A stretch of 64,000 nucleotides of DNA from Rotaria macrura (Eukaryota; Rotifera; Eurotatoria; Philodinida; Philodinidae), in the NCBI GenBank assembly GCA_900239685.1, contig OENT01000839.1:1-64000 (forward strand). The letters run 5' to 3'. Numbering within the stretch: position 1 is the stretch's first letter; every line of letters starts with the position of its first letter. The notes below the pieces were generated by a model that saw nothing but the letters and a program-made list of their open reading frames with translations, did not search any database and was not told where the DNA came from. The position numbers and the translations under genes are program-made. This document shows, one piece after another, positions 1 to 11,549 of this stretch.

Positions 1-176
1 AACGGTTTTCATAGAACCGTTAATTCGTTAATATTAACGGTTAACGGTTTCGTTAACGCTAATATTAACGGTTAAGGGTTTTCATAGAACCGTTAATTCG
101 TTGAAATTAACGGTTAACGGTTTTCTTTAATTAACGACGTTAATTAACTCAAATTAAATTAAATGGTCCACCCCTA
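1..176. mobile_element. 3' part of a hAT-like non-autonomous element with AACGGTT words
   Basis: The sequence is an array of variants of AACGGTTAACGG and its complement. A unit of roughly 70-75 bp, containing GGTTTTCATAGAACCGTTAA, occurs twice. It ends at 176 in CCACCCCTA, the complement of the TAGGGGTG terminus carried by other hAT-like elements in this window. The left end lies outside the window, so no target-site duplication can be tested. It appears to have inserted into the LINE remnant that starts at 177. Confidence 0.6.
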
Positions 177-350
177 CCTGGAAGGCAACTCACAAGATGG
201 AGGGATGAAATTCATTCATTCTTGGGAAACGGCTGGAGCATCTTGGCAAAAGACAGAAAATTTGTGGAAAAACATGGGAGAGACCTTCGGCCAGCAGTGG
301 ACGGGAAATGGTTGCTAAATGATGATGATGATGAAGTACCTCATCAATAG
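177..350 (+). pseudogene. C-terminal end of a LINE reverse transcriptase ORF
   Basis: The frame starting at 177 stays open for 57 codons up to the TAG at 348. It contains GRQLTRWRDEI, then GNGW, LAKDRKF and DGKW. This matches the conserved C-terminal tail found after the reverse transcriptase domain of RTE- and related-clade non-LTR retrotransposons, typically GRPxTRWxDDI..W..LAxDR..W. A short (GAT)n run at 320-334 resembles the microsatellite tails of such elements. Everything upstream has been lost or displaced by the hAT-like element ending at 176. Family assignment is from motif memory; the exact clade is uncertain. Confidence 0.6.
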
Positions 351-2460
351 TGTACTATTTCTTCGTGATAACCATTGTGATATATACTTGAAATGGTACA
401 AGCTGACTAGGCATGATCGCTCGCTAGCAATTTTTGTGAAATACGACATGATTGAAGTTTTGGATTATATGGTTTAGAAAGATGGAGACTTATTATAGCC
501 GGTATTGAGTCAACGAAGATGAAAACTGTGTTGCACTCGGTAATAGAAACCGGACGATGATCGAATTCTTTAATTTTTTTCTCAAATTTCTAGCAATCTT
601 TTTCCGGGAAAAATTGATGATAGTGCCGTTTATTTTTGCATATAGAACTAGTACTGCTGAAGTCTATGATTCTTCCTGTTGAATGAAAAGTATTAGAGCG
701 CTTCCAGCAAACGGATATCGGTTTAAATACCCTTTATGTATTTTATTGCCATTTGAAAAACATTGAATTGTGTAGAAAGCTAACACAAAATACACTGTCT
801 TATGAATTTTGACATCGATCAGTCGATGATAAAAGAAAGAAAAATAGAAAATTGTGGTATAAATAGTTCGCAGTGCAATTCTGAAAAGATTGACACTCGA
901 AGCATGATGAAGCTAGTTTAATTATTGTAGAAACTAAAGACATAAGATGGTTATAAAACTATTTACTTCACTGTATTCTAAAGAGTGCTAAACTGTTCTG
1001 TAGCGCTTGTTATCTGTTTTAATTTTAATATTCAGATTTGTTACGAGTATATTACGTTATTTGAGATCGTTTCACAAAAATCGGTCTGATACTAAAACTC
1101 GACTACTCGCTACAGAAGCTCGTTGTCTGGAAAACTCTCCGGATGATTCCAAGCATGAGTTTCCAATGTCTAGAAAATTCATGAACATAGTTACAGTACT
1201 TTATGTCTCACAAATTCATATCGAAACCTTTGAAAACAATTTTTATGTCACCAAAGTCAGATTCCAATATGTAATGTAAGAAACAATGACAGTCAACCCA
1301 GATTTCGATACCATGCCACCCGTCACTCAATCATGAAGGCGACATGTATATAGCTATTTCTCTAATGCTGGAGTGGAACATAGCCATTCAGTGAGATTCA
1401 TTTCAAACAGATAGAACAAAAGAAAAAATAACGAATTTCTTATTTTTGAATTGAACTGGCCAATTGGAGGACATTTGTGAAGAAGAAAATTTTTTAAAAA
1501 TAGTAGAAAAAATATAGATTCCTTTTTATTCTGAAACGTAAACTATCAATTAGTCCAAGTTCATTGGAATAGTCTAAAATAAAAGAAAACTGATAATTAT
1601 TTTTAGATCATTTCAAGTAATTTACCAATTGAATAAAATCTGTTTAGGAATCTAAAGCAAAAAAACCAAGATAAGTTTGGAATTCTTTAAATCAATTCAA
1701 CGTTTTAGTGAGATAGACTTAGTAAGTTAGTAAAATAAAAGAGCAGAAAGTACTTAAGTTTCATGTTTTGCAATGCAAGAATGTTGGTGTGATTTTGTGG
1801 GAATGACTGCAGAGATGAATGAAGAGAACAGTCCTACCAAAGCATTCATCACTGAAGCATCCACATCTTGAACTCTCATCACGAACTCTGTTTAAAGCAT
1901 TTTGAAAATTTTGAAAACCTCAGAAAACTTGTAGAGAGTCAAATAATAAGTAAAGAAACAGATCCTGGTTTCTCTTTATATTTTTTCTAAAGGTTCAAAA
2001 TTTTCGAAAACTATAAAATAATTGAAAAGGTCTCTCTCGAAACTGCTCCGAATATCCATTTACTTTTTGTGGTAACATTTCCTTTCTGTAATGCTTAATT
2101 AGTTCCGAAAAATACAAATTTGTTTCTGTTGAAACGAAAAGAGTACTTCTAAAATACGTTACACTTTTCAAATTCGATATTCTGAGACATTTACTGGTTT
2201 CTGAGCCTTGAAAAACGAAAAATATATTCGGAGAAATAGTTCGAGTGTTTTGAGACCTATTCTGAAATTTCCAAAGGCTTTCAAAAGTGTTTTTGGGAGT
2301 GTTTTGATTTCCTAGATAATGAAATTTTATCAGAAAGTATAGCTTATTGTACATAGACATTAGAATACAGATGAAGCATGATGAAGGCTTTCGGTATTAC
2401 AACAGACAGACTTACATAAAACTTGTTCGAAATCAAATAGTGAATATAAATGTTTATACT

Positions 2461-2604
2461 ACTCTCTAAAAAAAGAAGGTATTTGTTACTATCAAAACTC
2501 TTTTAGGGTTTCTGAATAACCCGGAAACCCCATAGAAAGTTTCCGACTTGCTCAGAAATCCTATAAGAATTTCCGATAGTAACAAATACTTTTTTTTGGA
2601 GATA
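2461..2604. mobile_element. Short palindromic MITE-like element
   Basis: The left end CTCTAAAAAAAGAAGG continues into GTATTTGTTACTATC. The right end is the near-complement, GATAGTAACAAATAC then a T-run and GGAGA. The interior repeats variants of GGAAACCC and GAATTTCCGA. The terminus resembles the CACTCTAAA end of the element at 26238. The duplicated target site could not be resolved. Confidence 0.5.
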
Positions 2605-4059
2605 ATATCTGACATCATTGAACGATGGCAAAGAACTATGTTGACATATGTTGAAAGTACTTTGAACTACTGAGATCAAATTCATGCAACTGTGTCTGAT
2701 AATATCGGATGGTAGGTAACCGATAGAGTTTGACTGTCAAGAACTATTGATCTCTGCAAATTTCCGGCAAATGTCGCCGTGTGATGTTAACGGATTTCGA
2801 CAACCGAGGAAAATGATTTGTTATGATGGAAAATTGCCTGATTCAATGACACGGAAGTATATATAAATACTTGAATTTAGTCATGATTTTATTTTATTTT
2901 AGTTATTGATTTCGAATTAAATAGAATTTTTTATATTGTTTAACCGATTCCATTTTATTTGCTTGTGTTCTACTTCAATTGCAGAGTCCTCATTAGCACA
3001 CAGCAAAATAGTGCAAATTATATCAATCAGTGTATATATATGCTCAAATGAACTGAATATTATTTTATTTTATTTAGCCTTGTTTCAGATCGGATTATGA
3101 CAAGAGTCCAACAAACAGTAACTAGAGATGGTTTAACTTCTTTTCTTTTTGTTGTTACTATATGATTTATTTAATTGTTATTTAGTTGTAATCGAGTTCG
3201 TTTAATTCTGATTTAATTCATTGCATTTAAAATTTAATTTTTAAATTTTAACAAAAACAAACTCACTTTTTTCAAATTATTAAATTTGCTTAGCAAAATT
3301 TGATATGAATTGAATTCAACCTGTTGATTTGACGTTAATAGCAGGTGCAAATGGAAATGTGACGTGGTGGCCTAAGGTTATTATTCTTTGCCCAATATTC
3401 ATCTATAGATTCAAAAAGATCGCATACAGTTCTGAGTTTATTGGACGTTTTCTGGTTTGCCGACTGATTGTCGAAATCCAACGGTTCCGACATTCGATCA
3501 CTTTGAATCGGAATCCTGAGCAAAGAATCCGATGATCTGTATCTTATCATTGGAATCCTGTTGAATTCGAACGGGTCCTGATTTGGGATTCCCTCTCCTG
3601 GGTATACTATTTGGGCTATTTCCTCGTCGAAGAATTCTCATCCGGTACATGGCAGACCATAACGACAGCAATCACTATCGTGGCATTGTTTTTAGAAAAA
3701 AGACCGAAGACAATGAAATCGAAGCTTCAAGCAATATTTAGAAAAATTCAAAGATATATATAACATATCTAGATGTTGATATGACTTATTATAGTCGGGA
3801 AAGTGCTCAATGGCTTTCGCTAATCTATCTGCTTGTCCGATCTCATCTTATATGTTTATATCGGTGTTGGTAAGAAAAAACTTCGCTGTTTCCAATACTT
3901 TTCACGCCCAAAAATCAGATGTACGATCTTGCGCATTATATATGATCATGCAAAACAAATCATCGCTCTGAAATTTAACATCAATTCGAACTATACGATT
4001 ATTGCAATAGCTTACTGTTGCATAGGATTTTCTAAAATATTATAGTAACATCTGATGCG

Positions 4060-4190
4060 AGAAAAAGATCTATCAAGAATCTTACAGTACGAAATGATTT
4101 GAGATAGCTAAGACGGCGATTTTTTGTACAATTTGCATCTGATCTTACAAGATCATATACGATCAAGTGTACGATCGTCAAAGATATTGC
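4060..4190. repeat. Diverged copy of the GATCTTACAAGATC word repeat
   Basis: The run AAGAATCTTACAGTACGAA, then GCGATTTTTTGTAC and CATCTGATCTTACAAGA, is matched in the same order at about 11445-11530. The two copies are clearly related but diverged. The ends of the 4060 copy are not well defined. Confidence 0.5.
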
Positions 4191-5840
4191 TACCTGATTG
4201 TTCCATCTGGTCGTTACTATCCTATTATCAAGTGATTGAAATAACTATTTTTCTAGAATCTGCTCAGCCTTTCGTTCAGATGCAATAGTTATTTAACATA
4301 TCAAAAATTTACCTTGGAGTCTGTTCATTAAAAAGAAAACTTGTGGCACAAATATGACCAGGGTTAGCTGGTTAATACATTATAAACTGTGAGAGTTTCA
4401 GACGGTAGAAACTCGAGGAATTCACCATATTTCATATTTTGATCGTTCGATTTTCTCATGCTCTACCGTGCTGCACATGTCACAAAAGATTCGAATGATC
4501 TGCTGCAAAACAAAGAGCAAAAGCTTTTTTTGCTGATGTATGTTGTTTTTTTCTCCAAGTAAGCATGGCGATGATAAATGTAGGTATTGACCGATTTTCT
4601 GATAGAAGGAAGTAAGTAAATGAAATTTGCAGGCACTACTGGCTCCAATGAACACAAATGAATTAAGTTTTTTTTATTCAATTAAGTCTTTGAGGCTTTT
4701 TTAGTTAACTAAAAACATGTAATTTTAGCAATGCTCTTTCATACCATATGTCCACGACATTAATAATATTTTCAGTATTCTAGATAATTTTAAAAAGTGC
4801 AAACATATATACTACGAAAAAACTTCCACGATGAACATTTTTATTCTTTTTATTGCTCAAATATGTTCGTGGAATAGCGGAGTCATAGCTTTTGCATCAG
4901 CTGTGTTGTATGTGCATTCACACAAATTTCTAATCACGATGATAAATTCTTTATGTAAGTATAACATGCAAGATTTTTCAAAGATTGAATATCGTTTTCG
5001 TGTCATAAAAAAACATGGGTAGCTGTTGTTTTATTGCATGTTGAAAGACAAAACCCAATGATTGAAAAAAATTCACGAAACGTTCTTGAATAATGATGAA
5101 CAATTGGTAAAAGATGGATTTCGAGCATTTCAATTGGTATTGTCTCGATCATTATTCTCAGATGACGATAAAATCATTAGAAAGAAAAGAACATTTGTCT
5201 TAGGGTTTTCCCTCTTCCAATTATCTCGATGTAATAAAATGAAGCATGTTGAACATTCACTTGTTTCTCTTAATTTAAGCTTTATGAGTGTTTTGCATCA
5301 TTATCATCATCCTACGTGAATGACATATCAGGTGAAATCGATATTTTTACGACATACTTGAGTTTTAATGAATTTTCAGTTTTATTACTTTCGATGGGCA
5401 TTCTATTCCGTAGAATCAAATTGATTCCAATCGTAGTGCTACATGGTACAGGCATCAAAACAAATTTTCGATGTCACAATCTTTCAATAGTAGATAAAGA
5501 AGAATATATCCACACACACGTTCTAGGTGATTGACATCTTGAAAAGTTACACTGGATAAGTTCTATCCACAGCAAGTTCTCCAAGAAAAAACAATCAATT
5601 TTTAAATAAATAATAACGAAATAAAGGAACTTGTTGATAATAACATTGATACGAATTGTTCAATGTAATTAAGACTACAATAAGCTGTTTCTGAGCATCG
5701 ATAGGAATATCATCATCGTTGTTCTATAAATGATTTAGTAAAATGCTTGTTTTTTCTAAAGATTTTAATGTTTCCAAATTTCATGTTCACAACAAAAATG
5801 ACAACAAAGGAATCGAAAACACTCAAATAGTGAAATAAAA

Positions 5841-6023
5841 TCATGAACGTTTAGGTAAATGAGGTGGTGGGGCACCAAAAGCGAATCGTTTTTTTGAATT
5901 ATAATGATGATTTCCATGGCCAATATTCGGTGGACCATGATTCTTTTGACCCCACGGCTGTCCATAGTATGAAGATTGTTGATGAGATGAACGCGAACGA
6001 TGTTGGGATGGACTTACACCCAT
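5841..6023 (-). CDS. Possible terminal exon of a His/Gln/Pro-rich protein
   Basis: The minus-strand frame encodes 60 codons and a stop. Composition is rich in His, Ser, Gln, Gly and Pro, with pieces such as QQSSYYGQPWGQ, GPPNIGHGNHH and GAPPPHLPKRS at the C-terminus. This looks like the low-complexity tail of an RNA-binding or nuclear protein rather than random AT-rich translation. A pyrimidine-rich stretch lies immediately upstream on the - strand (about 6030-6070), so it could be a last exon. The ATG at its start may be internal. A donor-like GTAAGT reading on the - strand occurs near 7796, but no upstream exon could be confirmed. Function unknown. Confidence 0.33.
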   Translation of the reverse strand: MGVSPSQHRSRSSHQQSSYYGQPWGQKNHGPPNIGHGNHHYNSKKRFAFGAPPPHLPKRS

Positions 6024-9000
6024 GTTCTTTGTTAAAGAATGAACGATATATAAGAGAAAAATAACTCATTCCGTGTAGTGAAAATGAAGAAGAGAAATAT
6101 TCTGACGTCATTGGTTTCCTTCTGAGACAGAGAGAAAAATGCAATGTTTGATAGAAACCGACAAAACAACTCTTCGCATATTGGAATGAAAAGAATTATT
6201 AATAAGAGAAAAAAAAACCGATTAATTTATTGTGGATAAGAAATTAATGAATATCTACTACCGGCAAATTCCAGGGAGTTCCTCTCACGAAAACACAAAG
6301 ATCCTTGAAATTAACTGACTCCACTGTCATCTGGTAGAAATCTATTACTTTTGGAAACGGTAAAAAAAATCAGCTGAAACAACTCGTACTTCAAGAAAGT
6401 ATAATGGGTAAAAACTTTAGTGGAAAATCGAAAACTAAGAAAAACTATGGAACCTTGTGGTATTGATCTTTCCAGAACTGATTCAACAAAAATGAACTCT
6501 AATTAGATATTCTTGTTTTTTCAGACGTCATTTCTCCGCCGCTGTGTGTATTGTTATTTTTTAGTAATACTTCACAAATCGACATGCTTGCCTCTATTCT
6601 TTCCAGATTCGTCTTTTTCTGATAAATCTGTCAAGATTCTTGTCTGATTTACAAGATCTTGTCAATCAGACAAAAATCCGGTAGACAGAATCTTCTATGG
6701 CTAGGCAAGAAAGTGCTAATCTGGAAAGAATCTCGCACTTCTTGAAATCCCGTACTGATTCTTTTTATTATAGTCTACGTTTATTTTCTTGGATAATCTA
6801 ATCAGATTCTTATATTGTTTGTTGAATCAGGATCCGCCTATTCTATTTAGATTTATCTTCATCAATGTTATTATTAGTAAATAGTTTTCACAATAAAAAT
6901 TAAAAAAAAGAGAGCGCATCGGTGTCACATTTCATTTCAATACCTTACACAATTGACGAAGAATATACGATGATACTCGTAACGATAAAACAAAACTTGA
7001 GAAGAAGAGCAGCTATGAAATCATAATTTTAATTGATAAATGGCAGTGTTTAGAGAAAATAAAATGAATCTATTGAAATATTCATCAACTAATCACTACT
7101 ACGATTCTTTTTAGGGATTTTCATCATCTAGAGCCATAGAAAAAGCTAAAAAAACCAATAAATTTCATTATAACATACTAATATGCACTTATCCTTAATT
7201 TGCAACTTATAGGAGACGTATAAACTTCTATAGTTCTTATGCATTTCATCATGTTAACGGTTTAGCGTTGTTTGAACGAATGCACGATAAAGTAAGTGTA
7301 AATGATTTATATATATCTTTAAAAAATGACTGAAAGAGATTACTCTTGCAATTCTGGTAAGACTCTTTATATTCGTCTTTCTTCGATAGAAAGAGTCTTG
7401 GCTGAACTTCAAGACTAAAGAGAATCTTGATACATTTCTCAGCAAAAGAAGAATATGGAACGAATAGAGACAAGAATTTCAACTTGTATAAAACCTTTGA
7501 CAAAGATAATGGTGCACACACTCACTTCTTAGAAATACAAAATACATGTATTCCAAGGCTTCCTAGTATAATGAGTTTTGTAGAGCAGACTTTTGCTCTG
7601 TCGAACCCCAACATTCATTCAACTTCGAAGTGACTGAAATATAAACGTTAACTCTTTTCCAAATAAGTAGTACAGCAAGAAAACAGCTCTTTGCATTCAG
7701 AGAATTTGGGGAACAAAATTTTTCTATGAGATAATCAAACACAATCAATTCAATAAAAGATGTTATTTTGCACTAAAAAGTACAACTTAACTTACCGATG
7801 GAGATTTGAAACCTGATATATCGATTACTCATCAACCCATCAAGAATCAAGATAATACAATGAAATGTGCGTAGTATGTTAATGAAAGAACTCTTTTTAA
7901 CATGGTTCTAAAAAGAATGAGAAGTATATTATATGATGCAGAATTTTAGGAGGAATCTTTCGCTATCAAATTCAATATATTTCCAAACAGTAGCGTAACC
8001 AGGAGTTTCACACTCATCAACAAACTTTTATTGGATTGGAAAAAATGATGGGCAAAATGAAAAAACACTTTTAGGATGGTCCAAAAACGTTTTCACCCTA
8101 CATAGTACTGACAACGCAAAAATAACAAAAAGAATGAAATGAGCTTCTTTTAATCAAATATACATCAAAGTTAGATCTTAAAGCCTGACTGAGATATGTT
8201 TTACGTAGTATATTTTTAATGTCTGTGTTTGTAACGTTTGGTTTTTAATCCAAACACTAAAATCAAAACGACGATGATGAATTTGTATTTATAGCCAAGT
8301 GACGTCACGATTTGGAATTAAAATTTTTTGGCAAAAATAATTTTTCGAGATGGATAGATCTAAATGCAGTTTCAGACGCAGCTTTTAATAGGGATTATGA
8401 ATTTTGAAATTTTTTTCTTTAATCAAATTTGTTGTGTCCTCAAATATTAAGATTTTAGGCAACTGAAAAATCTCAAGGGGAAAGCAGTTGAACTCTTATT
8501 CTGATGAGCTTTTAAAAAAAATGACTTGATTTTAAATTAGGAAAAGTCAGAAAAATCAACGCGAAATTTTAAAAAATCAAAAAGTCATAGAAATGAAGAA
8601 AACGCAATTTAAGCTGTCTCACTCGAGATTGTTATTTTGAGCATCATAGATTAAAAAATTCATTATTTTAATCTAAATATCGATTCTGCTGATTCTTTGA
8701 TGTTTTTGATTGAAAATTGATAAAATATAAAAAATTCGGCTGTTTCTCTTTTGCTCTATAGGCATTCCATTTCAAAGAATACTTTTTCAAAAAACAATAG
8801 AGTTTTATTAACGATCCGAAAGAAGAATTGTTTTCTATCTAAACGTTACGCAACAATAAAGCCTTCCTACAGGCTCGACGTTTTTGCCAAACGAGATTAT
8901 TCTTACTGAATGAATAGAGTATGATAAACTACGTAGAATGATGTTCAACAGACCTTATGAGTTCTTATGTCTTTGAAGATAATTGAAAACCAATGTGGTA

Positions 9001-9104
9001 ATAGTATCACAGTGCTAGGCTTCGACAAGCCGATATTATTTCAGTATTCCGTCTGAATTCAAGTCATGATGTGTATGAATCTATGTAACAATGGATTGCA
9101 TATA
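6024..9104. other. AT-rich stretch, repeats only
   Basis: No gene recognised. It contains the small inverted-repeat element at 6596-6731 and a word-rich A/T tract at about 8470-8760 (variants of AAAATCAA). That tract's right end resembles the small palindrome nested in the hAT-like element at 54922. Confidence 0.45.
6596..6731. mobile_element. Small inverted-repeat element with AGATCTTGT words
   Basis: A perfect 14-bp inverted repeat bounds it: ATTCTTTCCAGATT at 6596-6609 and its complement at 6718-6731. The interior repeats CAGATTCGTC, AAGATTCTTGTC, ACAAGATCTTGTC and AATCAGAC. It resembles the interiors at 4060-4190 and 11247-11549. No clear target duplication. Confidence 0.5.
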
Positions 9105-10770
9105 CAGTGGGTAACAAAATCGATCAACCACCTGATTGAATTTTTTTCTTTTCTTTATGTGTCAAAAACTAAAATAGCTGCACGATTTAGGTTTTCACTA
9201 CGTGATAGGCCTTCATGTTTAGTAAGTGCATACAAATTCCAAATGAAAATCTCGTGCGGTTTAGGTTTTTTTGAAAATCTGATAAAAACCTATAGTTTTC
9301 CACCGTTCCAAAACTAATCCACTGCTGTCGAATTTCGTATTGAAATAGATAACCTTGAATCAAAGTTTCTTTTATTTTGGTCCAGTTAGCTTGTATACAT
9401 GTTCGTCTATATAAGAGACACGTATTTTAAAAAAAAACAATATTTTATCGAATTTTCAATTAACTATAAATTTATGTCGCCTGCCCGAAAATAGCACTGG
9501 AATGATTTTCGAGAACTTGCAATAAGAAATTATTTAAATGGTGATTATAAGCGGTAAATAGCAAGCAAGATGTTGTGTTCAAGAAATACTATTCATTCTA
9601 TGATTTCGAAGTATAAAAAAACAAGGTGCATTGCTAATTTGGATGGCCATGATCGAAAGCGAAAATCAACAACCCATTTTGGCAGGCTTGTTCAACGGAA
9701 AATTAAACAGGATGGCCGCAAGCCAGCGTCTTCCATTAAACATGAGATCATGGAAGAGTTGAAAATTGAAATATCGAGTCAAACAGTTCGTTGTTGTACT
9801 CTTGAACTTGGATTGTATGAACGTGTCACTCGGGAAGAGCCTTATGTATATGAAGCAAACACGGTTAAGCGTCTGAATCACTCCAAAATGTATCAAGACA
9901 TGGGAATGGCATTATGGAATCATGTCTTATGGTCAGATGAATCGAAGTACACTCTCTGTGTATCAGATGGCAAGGTTATGGTACGGCGAACACCAAAAGA
10001 AGAATATGATGCAAAATGTATAACTCCGACAGTAAAATATGATGGTAGTAGTGTTAAGGCGTGGGGTTTTTTGCTTGGAATTATGTGGAAAATCTGATAT
10101 TCATTGAAGGGAACATGCCAAGTGTGATGTACGAAAACATTTTAGATGAAAATTTATTACAATCATAGAAAACATTTCAATCCGGTAGTGCCATGGTCTT
10201 TCAACATGACAATGATCCAAAACATAATGCACATATTGTGAAGCATTGGCTCGATGAAAATCATGTTGAACGCTTGATTTGGGCTCCATTCTCATCAGAA
10301 TTCAACCCCATCGAACATCTTCGAGATGAACTCAAACGTCGAATGAAGGAGCATCAGAGAAAAAATGAGAAAAAATGTCGAGAATTTCTACAACTCCAAT
10401 GGGACAATATTGTCGAGGATGTAGCTAAAAAAAATGGTTGAATCAGTTCCCAATCGTATGTATACATGTACTCATACGAAAGGATATCCAACAAAATATT
10501 AAAATAAAAAAGCTTTCCCTTTCATAAAAATACAATTCTTTTTTTATTTTGGTTGATCAACTTTGAAACGGTGGAAAACTAAAGGTTCTTGTTGGATTTT
10601 CGATAAAACCCTAACGATATGAATTTTTCATTTGAAATTTTGTATACAAGGACTAGGCTTGATCAGCTGCAACATAATGAAAATCTAACTAGTGTAGCTA
10701 TTTTAGTTTTTTGAGATAAAAAAAAACAAAAACATTCAACCAGGCGGTTGATCAATTTTGTTACCCATTG
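9105..10770 (+). mobile_element. Tc1-like DNA transposon, degenerate
   Basis: Terminal inverted repeats: the left end at 9105 reads CAGTGGGTAACAAAATCGAT and the right end (complement, from 10770) reads CAATGGGTAACAAAATTGAT. The match continues through CAACC-CCTG-TTGAAT. A TA dinucleotide precedes the left end (9103-9104). The right flank is AA then TA, so one copy of the TA target duplication seems mutated. The interior carries one broken transposase gene (9474-10441). About 1.67 kb is the usual size for the family. Confidence 0.85.
9474..10441 (+). pseudogene. Tc1-type (DD34E) transposase pseudogene
   Basis: This would have been the cut-and-paste transposase of the surrounding element. The reading starts near ATG 9474 and shows a helix-turn-helix region (RNTIHSMISKYKK). 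The first catalytic Asp is in HVLWSDESKY, the second in FQHDNDPKH and the Glu in FNPIEHL. The spacing from the second Asp to the Glu is 34 residues, giving DD34E. It is broken: in-frame stops at 9492 and about 9555, a frameshift in the T-run near 10066 that moves the frame from that of 9570 to that of 10073, and a TAG at 10166. The stretch 9570-10071 and the final 83 codons (10193-10441) are still open. Non-functional as it stands. Confidence 0.88.
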
Positions 10771-11246
10771 AATATGACGTTATGGCAATGATAGAAGGAA
10801 ACAGATAAGGTGCAAATGATGTCATCGTCTCTAGCTCAGCTCGAAAATCAGAGGATAGTAGAGCGAATGTAATGTAAAATTATGCACATACACACCGACG
10901 AACAAGGAAAAAAACAACAAGTTAAAGTACGAGAAGTGATTCTTTTGGTTCATTCTTCAAGCAAGGAACAAGTGATGTGTGTGTGTGATTCAGAAGGAAA
11001 AAAATATACAGTTGCCATCTGATTCAACAATAAATATTAAGTTCTGAAAAAGTTTAATTTCAATGGGCAAATCTCCAAGTGAAATGGGCCATTGTCCATT
11101 TGCAGCCTGTCCCATGGTTACATTGTTTCCGAAGGTATAGAATGCCTATGAACTCATACCTAGTACAACCTAATTTTACTTGTTGAATAACGTTTATGTT
11201 TGTCAAAAAACAGGCTTATCTAACTTCAAATGGATTCATCTGAAAC

Positions 11247-11549
11247 CCCAGGGCAAACAATCAGATTCTAAGATCTGGCAAGATTCTATACTTGATCTTG
11301 TAAGATCAGACGAAAACTCGTACACGAAATCGGGGTCTCAGAAGCCTGAAATCAAATCTTACTCTAAAAATCTTGTCAGATCTTGTTCTTTAGTCAGATC
11401 TGATTATAAGATTATGGAAAAACTTATGCGACAGTAAAATCTTATAAGAATCTTACTGTACGAATTGATGTAAGATATCTGAGACCACGATTTTTTGTAC
11501 GATTTCATCTGATCTTACAAGACTTCATATCTGATTTTTTTGACCTGGG
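11247..11549. mobile_element. Inverted-repeat element with AAGATCTTGT words
   Basis: The left end CCCAGGGCAAACAATCAGAT and the complement of the right end, CCCAGGTCAAAAAAATCAGA, are terminal inverted repeats. The interior is built from variants of AAGATCTTG/CAAGATCTT, including TTGATCTTGTAAGATCAG and AATCTTGTCAGATCTTG. It is the best-delimited member of the family also seen at 4060-4190 and 6596-6731. No convincing target-site duplication was found. Confidence 0.55.

Larger units (their letters stand above)
351..5840. other. AT-rich stretch without a recognisable gene
   Basis: Scattered ORFs of 60-120 codons occur, including one of 121 codons at 1995-2360 on the - strand and three consecutive ones at 4831-5534 on the + strand. 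None has a recognisable motif or convincing splice sites. The stretch holds a small palindromic element (2461-2604) and a diverged repeat rich in GATCTTACAAGATC words (about 4060-4190). Around 1895-2300 variants of TTTTGAAAAC recur. Nothing else is supported. Confidence 0.5.

Noticed and set aside
1995..2360. 121-codon ORF on the - strand
   Set aside because: It lies in a tract where TTTTGAAAAC-like words recur, has no recognisable motif, and has composition expected from translated repeat sequence.
4831..5534. Three consecutive + strand ORFs (63, 85 and 72 codons) that could be a small gene
   Set aside because: No motif and no splice sites linking them; hydrophobic and AT-driven composition. 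No evidence that they belong together.
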